A stretch of 64,000 nt of DNA from Chromobacterium amazonense (GCF_001855565.1 NZ_MKCR01000002.1:186001-250000), one strand, 5' to 3'; shown: positions 34,343-44,279, counted from the first letter of the stretch. Made by a program: numbers and translations. Notes: a model not told the origin generated them from the letters alone.

Positions 34343-35037
34343 CGCCCGCCTCCTTCCACATCGTGGATGGCGATGCGCGGCGGCAGCACGGCCAGCACCA
34401 GCAGCTCGCGCGGGCCGTGCGCGCCGTAAGCCAGCGTCTGCTGGATGTCGGCGGTCTTGGACGGGCCGGAGACCAATAGCGCGTTGGTCGGCATGCCGGC
34501 TGCCCAGTTTTCACCCTTCATCGCCGAATAGAAATCCGGGTACAGCGTGGAAGTATCGAACAAGGCGATATGCAAGGGCGGGACCAGGCTCATCGTCCGC
34601 GGCTCGGCCTCGTCCGGCCACAGCGCCAGGGTGCCGGTGGCGGCGATGCCGCAGCGCGCGGCGGTGAAGCCGGCGGCGATGTCGAACAGCTCCGGCTTCC
34701 AGCCATCCACGTCACGGTCGAACCAGACGATGCGCGGCGCCTTGTCCACGCCCTCAAGGCGCTGCGCCAGCTTGCGGCCATGCGGCGTATCCGACAGCAG
34801 GATGGAATCTTGCGGATGCGCGGCCAGCCAGCCGGCCAAGTCTGTATCCCACTCCGCCTCGCGCGTCCACAGGATGTCGGTCTTCACCGCGCGCATCATC
34901 GCCGCCCAGTGGCGCAGCCTGGCGACTTCATCGTCTGGCTTGGAAAAGTGCTGGAAATGGCCGGCCAGATCGGGACGCGAGCGTTCCTGCCGCGGCGCGG
35001 CGCGCAGCTTTTGCAAAATGGAGTCGCGGGCGCTCAT
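34339..35037 (-). CDS. lutC: L-lactate utilisation protein LutC (LldG)
   Basis: LutC (232 aa) is the third subunit of the L-lactate dehydrogenase complex. It is a LUD-domain protein: CGIAATGTLALWPDEAEPRTMSLVPPLHIAL is the conserved core and SGPSKTADIQQTLAYGAHGPRELLVLAV the conserved end. The start is the ATG overlapping the lutA stop by 4 bp; longer in-frame reading is only a shadow of lutA. Confidence 0.93.
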   Translation of the reverse strand: MSARDSILQKLRAAPRQERSRPDLAGHFQHFSKPDDEVARLRHWAAMMRAVKTDILWTREAEWDTDLAGWLAAHPQDSILLSDTPHGRKLAQRLEGVDKAPRIVWFDRDVDGWKPELFDIAAGFTAARCGIAATGTLALWPDEAEPRTMSLVPPLHIALFDTSTLYPDFYSAMKGENWAAGMPTNALLVSGPSKTADIQQTLAYGAHGPRELLVLAVLPPRIAIHDVEGGGR

Positions 35038-35777
35038 CGCTTGCCTCCCGTGCGCTCCAGCAGAAAGCTGGCCAGGTGGCGGCCTTGGAAGCCGCTGCCG
35101 CACTGCCCCAGCTTGCCGTTGATATTCAACAGGCAGCCGCCGTCGGCGGTGACGAACTCCACCGCGCCGCTGTCCTGCAAGGACTGGGCTTTGTCCGCCA
35201 CCATCGCGCCGGCGATGTCCGGATGCTTGATGGAGAAGGTGCCGCCGAAGCCGCAGCATTCGGACTCGTGATCGTGAACCACCCGCTCGACGTTCTGCAA
35301 GCGGTCCACCAAGGCCCAGCTGGTCTTGTGCACGCCCATCTCGCGCCGCGCCGAACAGGAGGTATGCACCGCCACCTTGACCGGCGCGCCCTGGTCTTGC
35401 GGCTGCCAGTCGAGGTGATTCAGCAGGAAATCGGAAAATTCCACTACCCGCGCCGCGATGTCGCAAGCCTGCACTTCGTCCGGCTCCCCGGCGAACAGGC
35501 GCGGCCAGTGGTGCTTGATCATGCCGCCGCAGGAACCGGACGGCACCACGATGGGCCAGTCCTCCGGGAAACAGGCCAGCTGCGCGCGCGCCACGGCCAG
35601 CGCTTCCTTGGGATGGCCGCTGGTATAGGCCGGCTGGCCGCAGCAGCTCTGGGCCTGGGGGAAATGCACCCGCACGCCCAAGCCTTCCAGCAGGGCGATG
35701 GCATCCAGGCCAGCCTCCGGCAGGAACAGGTCGAGCAGACAGGTGGCGAACAGGTAAACGTCGGCAGTCGTCTTCAT
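35034..35777 (-). CDS. lutA: L-lactate dehydrogenase subunit LutA (LldE)
   Basis: LutA (247 aa) is the cysteine-rich CCG-domain subunit of the L-lactate dehydrogenase complex. The two CCG-type repeats are visible: FPQAQSCCGQPAYTSGHPKEAL and SECCGFGGTFSIKHPDIAGAM, with SCGGMIKHHWP and HTSCSARREMG supplying further cysteines. It is the first gene of the lactate operon, 13 bp downstream of a perfect LldR-type operator. Confidence 0.94.
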   Translation of the reverse strand: MKTTADVYLFATCLLDLFLPEAGLDAIALLEGLGVRVHFPQAQSCCGQPAYTSGHPKEALAVARAQLACFPEDWPIVVPSGSCGGMIKHHWPRLFAGEPDEVQACDIAARVVEFSDFLLNHLDWQPQDQGAPVKVAVHTSCSARREMGVHKTSWALVDRLQNVERVVHDHESECCGFGGTFSIKHPDIAGAMVADKAQSLQDSGAVEFVTADGGCLLNINGKLGQCGSGFQGRHLASFLLERTGGKR

Positions 35778-35789
35778 GGCTTCCTTTGT

Positions 35790-35808
35790 AAATTGGTAAG
35801 ACCAATTT
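35790..35808. promoter_or_regulatory. LldR/PdhR-type operator before the lactate operon
   Basis: The perfect palindrome AAATTGGTAAGACCAATTT lies just upstream of the lutA start. It matches the FadR-subfamily consensus AATTGGT-N3-ACCAATT known for LldR and PdhR. It overlaps the expected promoter/leader, so binding would block transcription. The linked GntR regulator is the obvious ligand-responsive repressor. Confidence 0.85.
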
Positions 35809-35939
35809 TTCTTATGAAAACCACTTTAGAGTGAATGCTTGGTTTCGTCAATATGACAAGAGGACTGTCGAGATGGCGGGCCTGATATGGTGAAGGCAGC
35901 CGGGAAAAGCACGATGAATCATGCGGGAAGGCAGCAATA

Positions 35940-35970
35940 AGGGCGCGCCGCCGTCGGACTGACGCGCCCT
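35940..35970 (-). terminator. Probable terminator downstream of cheV
   Basis: An 8-bp inverted repeat (AGGGCGCG / CGCGCCCT) with a 15-nt loop lies after the cheV stop. On the minus strand the stem is followed by TATTGC, a poor T-tract, so termination is plausible but not strong. Confidence 0.5.
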
Positions 35971-36011
35971 GCCATGCTGAATGGCGTTAGCCTGGAAACA
36001 GGTTAGAAAGC

Positions 36012-36965
36012 CTACGCCGCCTTATCCAATAGCAGCATCTCGCGCAGCTTGCTGGCCAGCTTCTGCGGCTCATCCTTGGAGACATAGGAATCTACGCCCA
36101 CCGACTCGCCCAGCTTCTTGTTGGCCATCCCGGACAATGAGGAATGCATCAATACCGGAATGCCGGCGAATCGGGCATCGTCCTTGATCATCTTGGTCAG
36201 CATATAGCCGTCCATCTCCGGCATTTCCACATCGGTCAGGATCAGGTGCAGAACCTGGTTAAGCTTGTGGCCGGCCGCCTCCGCCTGCTGCGCCATTTTT
36301 TGCAGATCTTCCCAACCGCGCATGCCGTTGATGGCCGAGGTATAGCGGATATTCATCGCCTCCAGCGTTCGCTCGATCTGCTTGCGCGCCACCGCGCTGT
36401 CGTCGGCGAAGAAGATATGGCGGTCCTCCTTCACCGGCTCAATGGCGATATAGCTCTGTGCCTCGTCCACCAAGCAGGTTTCGGCCAGCACTTTTTCCAC
36501 ATCCATCATCATCACCAGCGTGCCGTTGTCCAGCTCGGTGACAGCCGTGACCAGGCCCGCCATGCGGTTGGTGATCATGTCCGGCGGGACGCGCATCGCC
36601 GCCCAATCGAGCCGCAGAATGGTGTCCACCGTCTCCACCAGGAAGCCCTGGGTATGGCCGTTGTATTCGGTGATGATCATGATCTCCGGCCGTTTTTCCG
36701 ACATGATCCCTGTGTATTTACCCAAATCGATCACCGGCACCAGCGAGCCGCGCAGGCTGACCATGCCCTCCACCGAGGCCGGCATTTCCGGCGCGGAAGT
36801 GATCTCCGGCGTGCGCATCACTTCCCTCACCTTGAACACATTGATGCCGAACACTTCCTTGCGCCCGGTACGCTGATCATTGCCTAGCGAAAACAGCAGG
36901 ATTTCCAGTTTATTGGTGCCTGCCAGCTTGGTCCGGGCGTCAATCTTCTTCAGAAGGTCGGACAT
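36012..36965 (-). CDS. cheV: Chemotaxis coupling protein CheV
   Basis: CheV (317 aa) couples chemoreceptors to CheA and adds a phosphorylatable adaptation domain. The CheW-like domain covers residues about 20-170 (EILLFSLG, FGINVFKVREVMR, GMVSLRGSLVPVIDL). The receiver domain follows, with the acidic residues FADDSAVARKQIER, phosphoacceptor in LILTDVEMPEMDGYML and lysine SYVSKDEP. It stands alone, divergent from the lactate regulator and not inside the flagellar locus, so it probably works with the main chemotaxis system. Confidence 0.93.
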   Translation of the reverse strand: MSDLLKKIDARTKLAGTNKLEILLFSLGNDQRTGRKEVFGINVFKVREVMRTPEITSAPEMPASVEGMVSLRGSLVPVIDLGKYTGIMSEKRPEIMIITEYNGHTQGFLVETVDTILRLDWAAMRVPPDMITNRMAGLVTAVTELDNGTLVMMMDVEKVLAETCLVDEAQSYIAIEPVKEDRHIFFADDSAVARKQIERTLEAMNIRYTSAINGMRGWEDLQKMAQQAEAAGHKLNQVLHLILTDVEMPEMDGYMLTKMIKDDARFAGIPVLMHSSLSGMANKKLGESVGVDSYVSKDEPQKLASKLREMLLLDKAA

Positions 36966-37072
36966 GGCGGCATTCCTCTGATATAAGTACTAGGTCTTTA
37001 TAGCAAATCTCAAAAATTAGATAGCCCTCTCCGTCATGACAATGGATCGGCCATTTGTTATGCTGCCGCATC

Positions 37073-37083
37073 TGGTCAGACCA
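37073..37083. promoter_or_regulatory. Second LldR-type operator, before the regulator gene itself
   Basis: TGGTCAGACCA, flanked by CT and ATC, repeats the TGGT-N3-ACCA core of the perfect site before lutA. It lies 12 bp upstream of the regulator's ATG, so it probably gives negative autoregulation. It also faces the divergent cheV promoter. Confidence 0.65.
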
Positions 37084-37095
37084 ATCATCCCTGCC

Positions 37096-37866
37096 ATGGC
37101 CTATCCGAAAGTCACCCTGCCCAAGCTGTCCGACGTGATCGTGCAGCAATTGGAAAAACGCATACTCGACGGCGTGCTAAAACCGGGCGACCGCCTGCCG
37201 CCGGAGCGGCAACTGGCCGACGAGTTCGGCGTGTCTCGCCCCTCCTTGCGCGAGGCGATACAGCAGCTGGTATCGCGCGGCCTGCTGTCCAGCCGCCAGG
37301 GCGGCGGCACCTGGGTGACGGACCGCCTGGAAACCGCGTTTTCCGACCCCTGGGAAGCCTTGCTGAATCAGCACCAGGAATTGCACGACGATGTGCTGGA
37401 GTTCCGCCGCGTATTGGAAGGCACGGTGGCGCGCTGCGCCGCCAGCCGCGCCACCACGGCGGACCTGGAACGGCTGCAGCACTGCGTGGACCGACTGCAG
37501 CAGGCCTATCGCGGCGGCAATCTGGCCGAGCAGGCGCAGGCCGACGTGGCGTTCCACCAAGCCGTGGCCGAGGCTTCGCATAATGTGCTGTTCGCCCACT
37601 TGTCCGGCAGCCTGCTGGCCATGCTGCAACGGCACGTCAAGGACAATATCGCCAATCTGTTCGCTGTCGGCGAAGTGGCCGAGGCGCTGCGCGCGCAGCA
37701 CCTTGCTATCTGGCAAGCGATACGCGACCGCCAGCCGGACGCCGCGCAACGGGCGGCGGAACGGCATATCGACTTTGTCGCCGATACCTTGCAAAACCAG
37801 CAGCTTCTGGCCGAGCGCGACGCCCGCGCCCGCATGCGGCTGCAACAGGACATTTCCGGCCGCTGA
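37096..37866 (+). CDS. lldR: FadR-subfamily GntR regulator, probable lactate repressor LldR
   Basis: A 256-aa repressor. The winged helix-turn-helix occupies residues about 8-75 (LSDVIVQQLEKRILDGVLKPGDRLPPERQLADEFGVSRPSLREAIQQL). A FadR-C/FCD all-helical ligand domain follows, with metal-binding residues expected in DVAFHQAVAEAS and ERHIDF. It resembles LldR and PdhR of E. coli. The ATG at 37096 begins just before the conserved domain; in-frame ATGs up to 60 bp earlier would place the operator in the coding part and add unconserved residues. Paired operators before this gene and lutA support a role in lactate control; a pyruvate-sensing PdhR role is the alternative. Confidence 0.82.
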   Translation: MAYPKVTLPKLSDVIVQQLEKRILDGVLKPGDRLPPERQLADEFGVSRPSLREAIQQLVSRGLLSSRQGGGTWVTDRLETAFSDPWEALLNQHQELHDDVLEFRRVLEGTVARCAASRATTADLERLQHCVDRLQQAYRGGNLAEQAQADVAFHQAVAEASHNVLFAHLSGSLLAMLQRHVKDNIANLFAVGEVAEALRAQHLAIWQAIRDRQPDAAQRAAERHIDFVADTLQNQQLLAERDARARMRLQQDISGR

Positions 37867-37875
37867 AATGAAAAA

Positions 37876-37903
37876 GGCCGCGCCGTCTCGCGACGGCGCG
37901 GCC
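37876..37903. terminator. Strong bidirectional terminator between lldR and hldD
   Basis: A perfect 12-bp GC-rich stem (GGCCGCGCCGTC / GACGGCGCGGCC, TCGC loop) has AAAAA on the left and AAAATT on the right. On the minus strand it is followed by TTTTT, a strong terminator for the hldD transcript; on the plus strand it ends lldR. Confidence 0.85.
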
Positions 37904-37922
37904 AAAATTCGCCAGGCGCGGC

Positions 37923-38924
37923 TTAGCCCTGGCGGCTCATCAGCCAATCGACGTAACGATTGACGCCCTCGCTGACCGACAGCATCGCGTCGCGATAGCC
38001 GGCTTCGCGCAGCTTGGCGATGTCCGCCTCGGTGAAGCTCTGGTACTTGCCCTTCAGCGCGTCCGGGAACGGAATGTACTCGACGATGCCCTGCTGCACC
38101 ATCTCGGCCAAGGTCAGCGCCGGCTTGCCCTCGTGGCGGCGGCAGGCATTGACGGTGGCCTCGGCCACGTCGTTGAACGGCTGCGAACGGCCGCTGCCCA
38201 GATTGTAGATGCCGCTCTTGCCCGGATTGTCCAGGAAGAACAGGTTGACCTTGACCACGTCCTCGACCGAAACGAAATCGCGGCTTTGCATGCCGTCGCC
38301 CCAGCCATCCCAGCCGCCGAACAGCTTGACCTTGCCGTGCTCGCGGTACTGATTGAAGTGATGGAAAGCGACCGAAGCCATGCGGCCCTTGTGCTGCTCG
38401 CTCGGGCCGTAGACATTGAAATAGCGGAACCCCACAGCCTGCGCGGACAGGCCTTCCTTGATGCGGCGGCGCAGCACCTGGTCGAACAGGAACTTGGAGT
38501 AGCCGTAGACATTCAGCGGACCTTCGTATTCCCGCTGCTCCTGGAACACGGTGCCCTTGCCGTAGGTGGCGGCGCTGGAGGCGTACAGGAACTGGATTTC
38601 CTCGTGCTGACAGTAATCGAACAAGGCCAGCGTGTACTGATAGTTGTTGTCCATCATGTACTTGCCGTCATGGTTCATCGTATCGGAGCACGCGCCCTGA
38701 TGCAGAATGGCAGTCAATTCGCCCTCGTACTCGCCATCCAGCAGCAGGTGCAGAAACTCGTGCTTGTCGAGGTAATGGCTGATCTCGCAATCGACCAGAT
38801 TATGGAATTTGTCGCCGCTGGAAAGATTATCCACGGCGATGATGTCGGTGATGCCGCGCTGGTTCAGCCCCTTGACCAGGTTGGAACCGATGAAGCCGGC
38901 AGCGCCGGTGACGACTATGGTCAT
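37923..38924 (-). CDS. hldD: ADP-L-glycero-D-manno-heptose 6-epimerase HldD
   Basis: HldD (333 aa) makes the last step of the heptose precursor for lipopolysaccharide inner core. It has the NAD(P)-binding [14 protein letters not shown] motif at the N-terminus and the [10 protein letters not shown] catalytic Tyr-Lys motif; [10 protein letters not shown] supplies the serine. Length is normal. AAGGA precedes the ATG. It ends a leftward run with hldA and ugd, so LPS-core and envelope-sugar genes are grouped here. Confidence 0.95.
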   Translation of the reverse strand: MTIVVTGAAGFIGSNLVKGLNQRGITDIIAVDNLSSGDKFHNLVDCEISHYLDKHEFLHLLLDGEYEGELTAILHQGACSDTMNHDGKYMMDNNYQYTLALFDYCQHEEIQFLYASSAATYGKGTVFQEQREYEGPLNVYGYSKFLFDQVLRRRIKEGLSAQAVGFRYFNVYGPSEQHKGRMASVAFHHFNQYREHGKVKLFGGWDGWGDGMQSRDFVSVEDVVKVNLFFLDNPGKSGIYNLGSGRSQPFNDVAEATVNACRRHEGKPALTLAEMVQQGIVEYIPFPDALKGKYQSFTEADIAKLREAGYRDAMLSVSEGVNRYVDWLMSRQG

Positions 38925-38974
38925 GTCTTGATCCTTGTTCGGCAACGGACTGCTAGGTCCGAAAATGTATGGGT

Positions 38975-39565
38975 TCAAAAGCCGGCGCCGGGCTGCGCCA
39001 GATACGCCAGCTCCGCCGCCGTGCTGGCCCGGCCCAAAGCGGCGTTGCGATGCGGAAAACGGCCATGCTCGGCAATCACATCATGATGGCGTCGCGCGTA
39101 ATCCAAATAGCCGCCATCCTGCACTTGCGGCTCCAAGGCGGTAAACAGCCTGACAGACAGCTGCTGGTCCGCAAGATCCTCGCTATGCTCGAACGGCAGA
39201 TAAAAAAACACGCGCGCCACCGGGGGCACCTGCATGTCCAGCCCACGCTCCAGCGCCAAACGGGCGCCATCGCGCGCCTTGGCATCGGAGGCGAAAGCCC
39301 TGCCCTCGCCACGGAAAAGATTGCGCGGAAACTGGTCTGCGACGATCAGCCAAGCCAGCGCGGCGCGGGCATCTTCGACGTCGATGGCCAGCTCTCCGGC
39401 ATGCAGCCGCTGCCAGCTGTCGAGAAAGTGGCGGCGAATGGCGGCGTCGAACACCTCGTCCTTGGCGAACCACGCGCCGCGCCGGGCATTCAGGCTGGCA
39501 TCGTCGACGCCGCCAAACCAGAACTGCAATACCGCGTCCACCTGCTCCGTCGTCAACTTCGCCAT
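38975..39565 (-). CDS. DUF924-family protein
   Basis: A 196-aa helical protein of the DUF924 family ([72 protein letters not shown]). The family has a TPR-like helical fold; no activity is established. AAGAGG precedes the chosen ATG; an ATG 21 bp earlier is possible. It lies between hldA and hldD in the same direction and is probably co-transcribed, but nothing ties it to heptose synthesis. Confidence 0.85.
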   Translation of the reverse strand: MAKLTTEQVDAVLQFWFGGVDDASLNARRGAWFAKDEVFDAAIRRHFLDSWQRLHAGELAIDVEDARAALAWLIVADQFPRNLFRGEGRAFASDAKARDGARLALERGLDMQVPPVARVFFYLPFEHSEDLADQQLSVRLFTALEPQVQDGGYLDYARRHHDVIAEHGRFPHRNAALGRASTAAELAYLAQPGAGF

Positions 39566-39596
39566 CGTCGCCTCTTGATGATTCATCAGTCGCTCG

Positions 39597-40559
39597 CTAC
39601 AGAGCCAGCAGCTCCTGTTGCGTGCATACCGCGGTGCCAAGCTTGCCCACCACCACGCCGGCGGCGGCATTGGCCAGGCTCATCGCCACCGGCAGCGTCA
39701 AGCCGGCGGCCAGCGCCAGGCCCAGCGTGCCGATCACCGTATCGCCGGCGCCGGACACATCGTATACCTCGCGCGCCAAGGTCGGCTGGTGCAGCGCGCC
39801 TTCGGCGCGGAACAGCGTCATGCCTTCCTCGCTGCGCGTCACCAGCAGGGCATCCAGATTCAGCTCCTCGCGCAAATCCTGCGCCTTGCGAGTCAGCGTG
39901 TCCTCGTCGCGCCAGCTGCCGGCCACCTGCCGGAACTCGCTGCGGTTCGGCGTCAGTAAGGTGGCGCCGGCGTACTTGCTGTAATCGTCGCCTTTGGGGT
40001 CGATCAGCACCGGCTTGCCGGCCGCGCGCGCCAGACGGATCATCTCCTCGACATGCGTCAGGCCGCCCTTGCCGTAATCCGACAGGATCACCACATCATG
40101 TTCGCCCACGATATCGGCGAACTCCTGCAGTTTGTCGGCCAGGATTTCATGGCTGGGCGCGTCTTCGAAATCCAGCCGGATAAGCTGCTGCTGGCGCGCC
40201 ACCACCCGCAGCTTCACCGTGGTGGAGATATTGGCGTCGCGTTTGAGCGAAGTGGCGATGCCGTCACGCACCAATAGCGCCTCCAGCGCGTTGGCCGCCT
40301 CGTCGTCGCCGACCACTGACAGAATGCTGGCCTTGCCGCCTAGCCCGGCGATATTGCGCGCCACATTGGCCGCGCCGCCGGCCCGCTCCTCGCTGCGCGC
40401 GATCTTGGCCACCGGCACCGGCGCTTCCGGCGAAATCCGCGATACGTCACCGAACCAATAGCGGTCCAGCATCACGTCGCCTACCACCAAAACACGGGCC
40501 GCCGCCAGTTTTTCAGCCAGCATGGCGGCGTTCAGCCCCAGATCTTGCATCACACCCAT
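39597..40559 (-). CDS. hldA: Heptose 7-phosphate kinase HldA (RfaE domain I only)
   Basis: A 320-aa PfkB-family kinase that phosphorylates D-glycero-beta-D-manno-heptose 7-phosphate at C1. Motifs: VVGDVMLDRYWFGDVSRISPEAPVPV at the N-terminus, AGGAANVARNIAGLGG, and VSGAGDTVIGTLGLAL at the C-terminus. E. coli has a bifunctional HldE with an added nucleotidyltransferase; here the second domain is absent, so a separate hldC must lie elsewhere. Start could be the ATG at 40559 or 40550. Confidence 0.93.
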   Translation of the reverse strand: MGVMQDLGLNAAMLAEKLAAARVLVVGDVMLDRYWFGDVSRISPEAPVPVAKIARSEERAGGAANVARNIAGLGGKASILSVVGDDEAANALEALLVRDGIATSLKRDANISTTVKLRVVARQQQLIRLDFEDAPSHEILADKLQEFADIVGEHDVVILSDYGKGGLTHVEEMIRLARAAGKPVLIDPKGDDYSKYAGATLLTPNRSEFRQVAGSWRDEDTLTRKAQDLREELNLDALLVTRSEEGMTLFRAEGALHQPTLAREVYDVSGAGDTVIGTLGLALAAGLTLPVAMSLANAAAGVVVGKLGTAVCTQQELLAL

Positions 40560-40570
40560 GATTCTATCTT

Positions 40571-41890
40571 TCAGCGGCCGATGGCGTGGTATTCAAAGCC
40601 CTGCTCGCGCAGCCAGGCCGGATCGTACATATTGCGGCCGTCGAAGATCAGCGGCTGTTTCAGGCTATTGCGGATACGATTGAAGTTTGGCGCGCGGAAC
40701 ATCTTCCACTCGGTGACGATCAACAAGGCATCCGCGCCATCCAGCGCGCCCATCATATCGTCGGCAAACGACAAACCCGCGATGCCGCCCATGACGCGCT
40801 GCGCCTCGTGCGTAGCCACTGGATCGAAGGCGGTGACCTTGGCGCCGCGGCGAGCCAGCTCTTCCACCACCACGCGGCTCGGCGCTTCGCGCATATCGTC
40901 GGTATTGGGCTTGAACGCCAGGCCCCACAGCGCGAAGCGACGGCCGGACAAGTCTTCGCCGAAACGCGCCACGACTTTCTCCACCAGGCGCAGCTTCTGC
41001 ACTTCATTGGCTTCTTCCACCGCGGTCAGCACGCGCAGCGTGTGGCCGTTTTCCTTGGCCGTCTGCACCAGCGCCTTGACGTCCTTCGGGAAGCAGGAAC
41101 CGCCGTAACCGACGCCGGGATATAGGAAGTGGTAGCCGATGCGCGGGTCGGAGCCCATGCCCAGACGCACCTGCTCGATATCCGCGCCCATGGTTTCCGC
41201 CAGATTGGCCAACTCGTTCATGAAGGAAATACGGGTAGCAAGCATCGCGTTGGCCGCGTACTTGGTCAGCTCCGCCGAGCGCACGTCCATCAGCAGCACG
41301 CGCTCATGGTTGCGCTGGAACGGTTTGTACAGGCGAGCCATGATCTCGGCGGCGCGCTCGTCGTCAACGCCGATCACCACGCGATCGGGACGCATGAAAT
41401 CGTCGATCGCCGCGCCTTCCTTCAGGAATTCGGGGTTGGACACCACGCTGAAAGGGATATCGGCGCCGCGCGCCGCCAGCTCTTCGGCGATGGCCGCGCG
41501 CACCTTGTCGGCGGTGCCCACCGGCACGGTGGATTTGTCCACCACCACGCGGTAGTCAGTCATGTGGCGGGCGATGCTGCGCGCCGCGGCCAGCACGTAT
41601 TGCAAATCGGCCGAGCCATCCTCGTCCGGCGGCGTGCCGACGGCGATGAACTGCACATCGCCGAACGCGACCGATTCCGCCACGTCGGTAGTGAAATGCA
41701 AGCGGCCAGCCGCGACATTGCGCTTCACCATGTCTTCCAAACCGGGTTCGAAAATCGGAATGCCGCCGTTTTGCAGAATCTCGATCTTGCGCGGATCCAC
41801 ATCCAGGCAGCAGACGTGATAACCGGTCTCAGCCAGGCAGGTGCCAGTCACCAGGCCCACATAGCCCGAACCAATGACAGTGATTTTCAT
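40571..41890 (-). CDS. ugd: UDP-glucose 6-dehydrogenase
   Basis: A 439-aa enzyme that oxidises UDP-glucose to UDP-glucuronate in two NAD-dependent steps, feeding capsule, exopolysaccharide or lipid A modification. The N-terminal Rossmann motif [18 protein letters not shown] is followed by [16 protein letters not shown] and the catalytic-cysteine segment [16 protein letters not shown]. Its ATG overlaps the pyrF stop by 4 bp, and hldA begins 11 bp after its stop. Confidence 0.95.
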   Translation of the reverse strand: MKITVIGSGYVGLVTGTCLAETGYHVCCLDVDPRKIEILQNGGIPIFEPGLEDMVKRNVAAGRLHFTTDVAESVAFGDVQFIAVGTPPDEDGSADLQYVLAAARSIARHMTDYRVVVDKSTVPVGTADKVRAAIAEELAARGADIPFSVVSNPEFLKEGAAIDDFMRPDRVVIGVDDERAAEIMARLYKPFQRNHERVLLMDVRSAELTKYAANAMLATRISFMNELANLAETMGADIEQVRLGMGSDPRIGYHFLYPGVGYGGSCFPKDVKALVQTAKENGHTLRVLTAVEEANEVQKLRLVEKVVARFGEDLSGRRFALWGLAFKPNTDDMREAPSRVVVEELARRGAKVTAFDPVATHEAQRVMGGIAGLSFADDMMGALDGADALLIVTEWKMFRAPNFNRIRNSLKQPLIFDGRNMYDPAWLREQGFEYHAIGR

Positions 41891-42624
41891 GATTTCTTAG
41901 CCTGAAAAATATCGTGATTGATGGCGCGCAGGGTAGCCAGCGGATCTTGCGCGCCGGTGATGGCGCGGCCAATCACCAGGTAGTCGGAGCCGGCCTCCAA
42001 GGCCGCCAGCGGAGTCATGACGCGGCGCTGGTCGTCGTTGGCGCCATCGGCCAGCCGAATCCCCGGCGTGACCAGTTTGAAATCTTGCCCCAGCGTTTGC
42101 TTCAGCATCTTGGCTTCCTGCGCCGAACACACCACGCCGTCCAGGCCGCAATCTCGGGTCAGCGTGGCCAGCCGCAGCACATGCTGCTCCGGCGTGGCGT
42201 CAATGCCGATCCCAACCAGGTCAGACGCCTCCATGCTGGTCAGCACCGTCACCGCGATCAACAGCGGGCGCTGGCTGAAGCCCGCCAGCGCTTCGCGCGC
42301 GGCCTCCATCATGCGGCGGCCGCCCGAAGCATGGACATTGACCATCCATACGCCGGAATCGGCGGCTGCCTTGCAAGCCTGGGCCACCGTATTGGGGATG
42401 TCGTGGAATTTCATGTCCAGAAAGACTTGAAACCCGCGCGCCGCCAACGATTCGACCAGGCTGCGCCCGCTGGAGGTAAACAGTTCCTTGCCCACTTTCA
42501 AGCGGCATTCGGCAGGGTCCAGCTTGCTGGCGAAGGCCAAAGCTTCGGCGGCGTCGGCGAAGTCCAGCGCCACCACAACCGGAGAAACGTCGCGCGCGTC
42601 CGCGCTTGCAATCAAAGGATTCAT
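41887..42624 (-). CDS. pyrF: Orotidine 5'-phosphate decarboxylase PyrF
   Basis: PyrF (245 aa) makes UMP, the last step of pyrimidine synthesis. Motifs: [27 protein letters not shown], and the active-site [14 protein letters not shown] with its Asp-Lys-Asp array, then [24 protein letters not shown] precedes the ATG at 42624; the upstream in-frame reading is rejected. Its position between lapB and ugd matches that seen after lapB in several proteobacteria. Confidence 0.95.
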   Translation of the reverse strand: MNPLIASADARDVSPVVVALDFADAAEALAFASKLDPAECRLKVGKELFTSSGRSLVESLAARGFQVFLDMKFHDIPNTVAQACKAAADSGVWMVNVHASGGRRMMEAAREALAGFSQRPLLIAVTVLTSMEASDLVGIGIDATPEQHVLRLATLTRDCGLDGVVCSAQEAKMLKQTLGQDFKLVTPGIRLADGANDDQRRVMTPLAALEAGSDYLVIGRAITGAQDPLATLRAINHDIFQAKKS

Positions 42625-42692
42625 CGATGCTCCATTATTTATTCTATTCCGCGCGCCCGGTCTCCGCAGACGGCGCGGCACGTCAATCCGCA

Positions 42693-43850
42693 TCAGGCTT
42701 CCGAGCGATTGGCGGTAAAGCTTTCCCACTCGCCGCAGGCAGGGCAATGCCAGAAGAAGGCGCGGGAGCGGAAGTTGCAGCACTTGCAGCGATGCACGCT
42801 GAGTCGCTGTGAGTGCTTCAGCAGCAAGGCGCGCGCCACTTCGGCATCCATCCGGCCTTCCGGCGACAACTCGTCCATCTGCGCTTCTATCATCCGGTAT
42901 ACGCCGGCCAAGCTGGGCCGCGCGTGAACCGCTTCGCGCACGCCTTCCAAAGCCTTGGCCTCGCCCTCGTAGGTGGCGATTTTCTGGTACAAGAGATCGG
43001 TCAGTTCCAACTGCGGGAACGTGCGCTGGTAGCCACGCAGCAATGCGATGCCTTCCAGCGGCCTGCCCTGCTTCTCGTAGGCGTCGAACAGCCGCTCGGC
43101 GGCCATCGACAAGTATTCATAGTTCTGCTTCTCTATGCTTTGCCAGGCGGCGATCGCGGCATCGAGATTGCCCTCGGCGAACTCGATGTCGCCCAGGATC
43201 AGGCTGGCGCGCACGCATTTGCGGTTGGCTGCGATGGCCTCGGCCACATACTGACGGGCCAACCCGTGATGCGACTGGTACAACTCGCCCTGGGCCAGCT
43301 CGCAATAGAATTGCGCCACTTCATGCTGGAACGAGTGGGCGTCGCTGCGCAATTCGCGAGCGGTTTCGATGGCCTTTTTCCAGTCGCGGTCTTGCTGATA
43401 AATATCCAACAGCTGCCGCCGCGCTGCCAGCGCCATATTGCCGTTCAGCAACTTCAGCAGAATCTCCTCGGCGCGGTCGACCAGACCGGCTTTGCGGAAG
43501 TCCTGCGCCAGCTCGTTGCGCACCAGATCGCGCTGTTCGCTCGGCAGGTCGGAGGAATCCAGCATCTGCTGATGCAAACGGATGGCGCGGTCATTCTCGC
43601 CGCGCTTGCGGTACAACTTGCCCAGGACATGCTGTAACTCCAAAGCCGAACCTTGCTGACGCGCCACCTCGGCCAGCGCCTGGGCCGCGACATCGGTCTT
43701 GTCTTCGACCAGCGCGTCCAAACCGCGAAAATAGGCAATCGGCACCGACTTCGCCTGCTTCAGCACGGTGCGCATATCGACGCGCGCGGCAAACCAGCCG
43801 AGTCCGAAAAAGGCCGGAAACAGCAGCAGCCACCACAAATCAAGTTCCAA
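42693..43850 (-). CDS. lapB: Lipopolysaccharide assembly protein LapB (YciM)
   Basis: LapB (385 aa) anchors at the inner membrane and guides FtsH to degrade LpxC, limiting LPS synthesis. It has an N-terminal membrane helix ([17 protein letters not shown]), a chain of TPR repeats (about residues 60-330), and a C-terminal rubredoxin-like zinc site (CKCCNF...CPACGEW). The preferred start is a TTG at 43850, because AAAGGA lies six bases upstream and the product begins MELDLWW, close to the known family length; an ATG 60 bp earlier has no such site. Confidence 0.9.
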   Translation of the reverse strand: MELDLWWLLLFPAFFGLGWFAARVDMRTVLKQAKSVPIAYFRGLDALVEDKTDVAAQALAEVARQQGSALELQHVLGKLYRKRGENDRAIRLHQQMLDSSDLPSEQRDLVRNELAQDFRKAGLVDRAEEILLKLLNGNMALAARRQLLDIYQQDRDWKKAIETARELRSDAHSFQHEVAQFYCELAQGELYQSHHGLARQYVAEAIAANRKCVRASLILGDIEFAEGNLDAAIAAWQSIEKQNYEYLSMAAERLFDAYEKQGRPLEGIALLRGYQRTFPQLELTDLLYQKIATYEGEAKALEGVREAVHARPSLAGVYRMIEAQMDELSPEGRMDAEVARALLLKHSQRLSVHRCKCCNFRSRAFFWHCPACGEWESFTANRSEA

Positions 43851-43906
43851 CAGCAATCCTTTCGGGATAAGAAATCCAGGCCGGCTGGGCGGCCCGGGAG
43901 ACAAGC

Positions 43907-44200
43907 TCAATCAGCCAGCGCGTCGCTGGGGTCATTGACAGTCTTGCGGGCAGGCGGGCGATTGCGGAGCTCTTTTTTCAGCTGAGACAGCTCGCGGCGG
44001 TTTTTCAGGTAGAAGCTGAAGGTAGCCAGCAAGCCCACGATCGCGCCGGCCACGAAGAACAGCAGCAGGAACACGATGAGCGGCGCCGACCAGGATTGGC
44101 CGAAGAACAATTTAAATTCGACCGCATGGCTGTTCTGCACGGTGACGGCGATCAACAGCAGCAACAGCGCCAGTTCGACGATACGCAACAAATATCGCAT
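43907..44200 (-). CDS. lapA: Lipopolysaccharide assembly protein LapA
   Basis: LapA (97 aa) is a small two-helix inner-membrane partner of LapB. The helices are at about residues 5-22 (LLRIVELALLLLLIAVTV) and 41-63 (LIVFLLLFFVAGAIVGLLATFSF), joined by FFGQSW, followed by a basic tail (NRRELSQLKKELRN). The ATG at 44200 is preferred; an in-frame TTG at 44212 is possible. It lies between ihfB and lapB, as in other proteobacteria, but the ihfB terminator suggests a separate promoter. Confidence 0.88.
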   Translation of the reverse strand: MRYLLRIVELALLLLLIAVTVQNSHAVEFKLFFGQSWSAPLIVFLLLFFVAGAIVGLLATFSFYLKNRRELSQLKKELRNRPPARKTVNDPSDALAD

Positions 44201-44279
44201 GGATTCGCTCAATGAGTTTGCCGGAGTGCAATTTTAAACGATAGCCGGCCACAACCCAAGCCCGGACACGCAAAACGAA

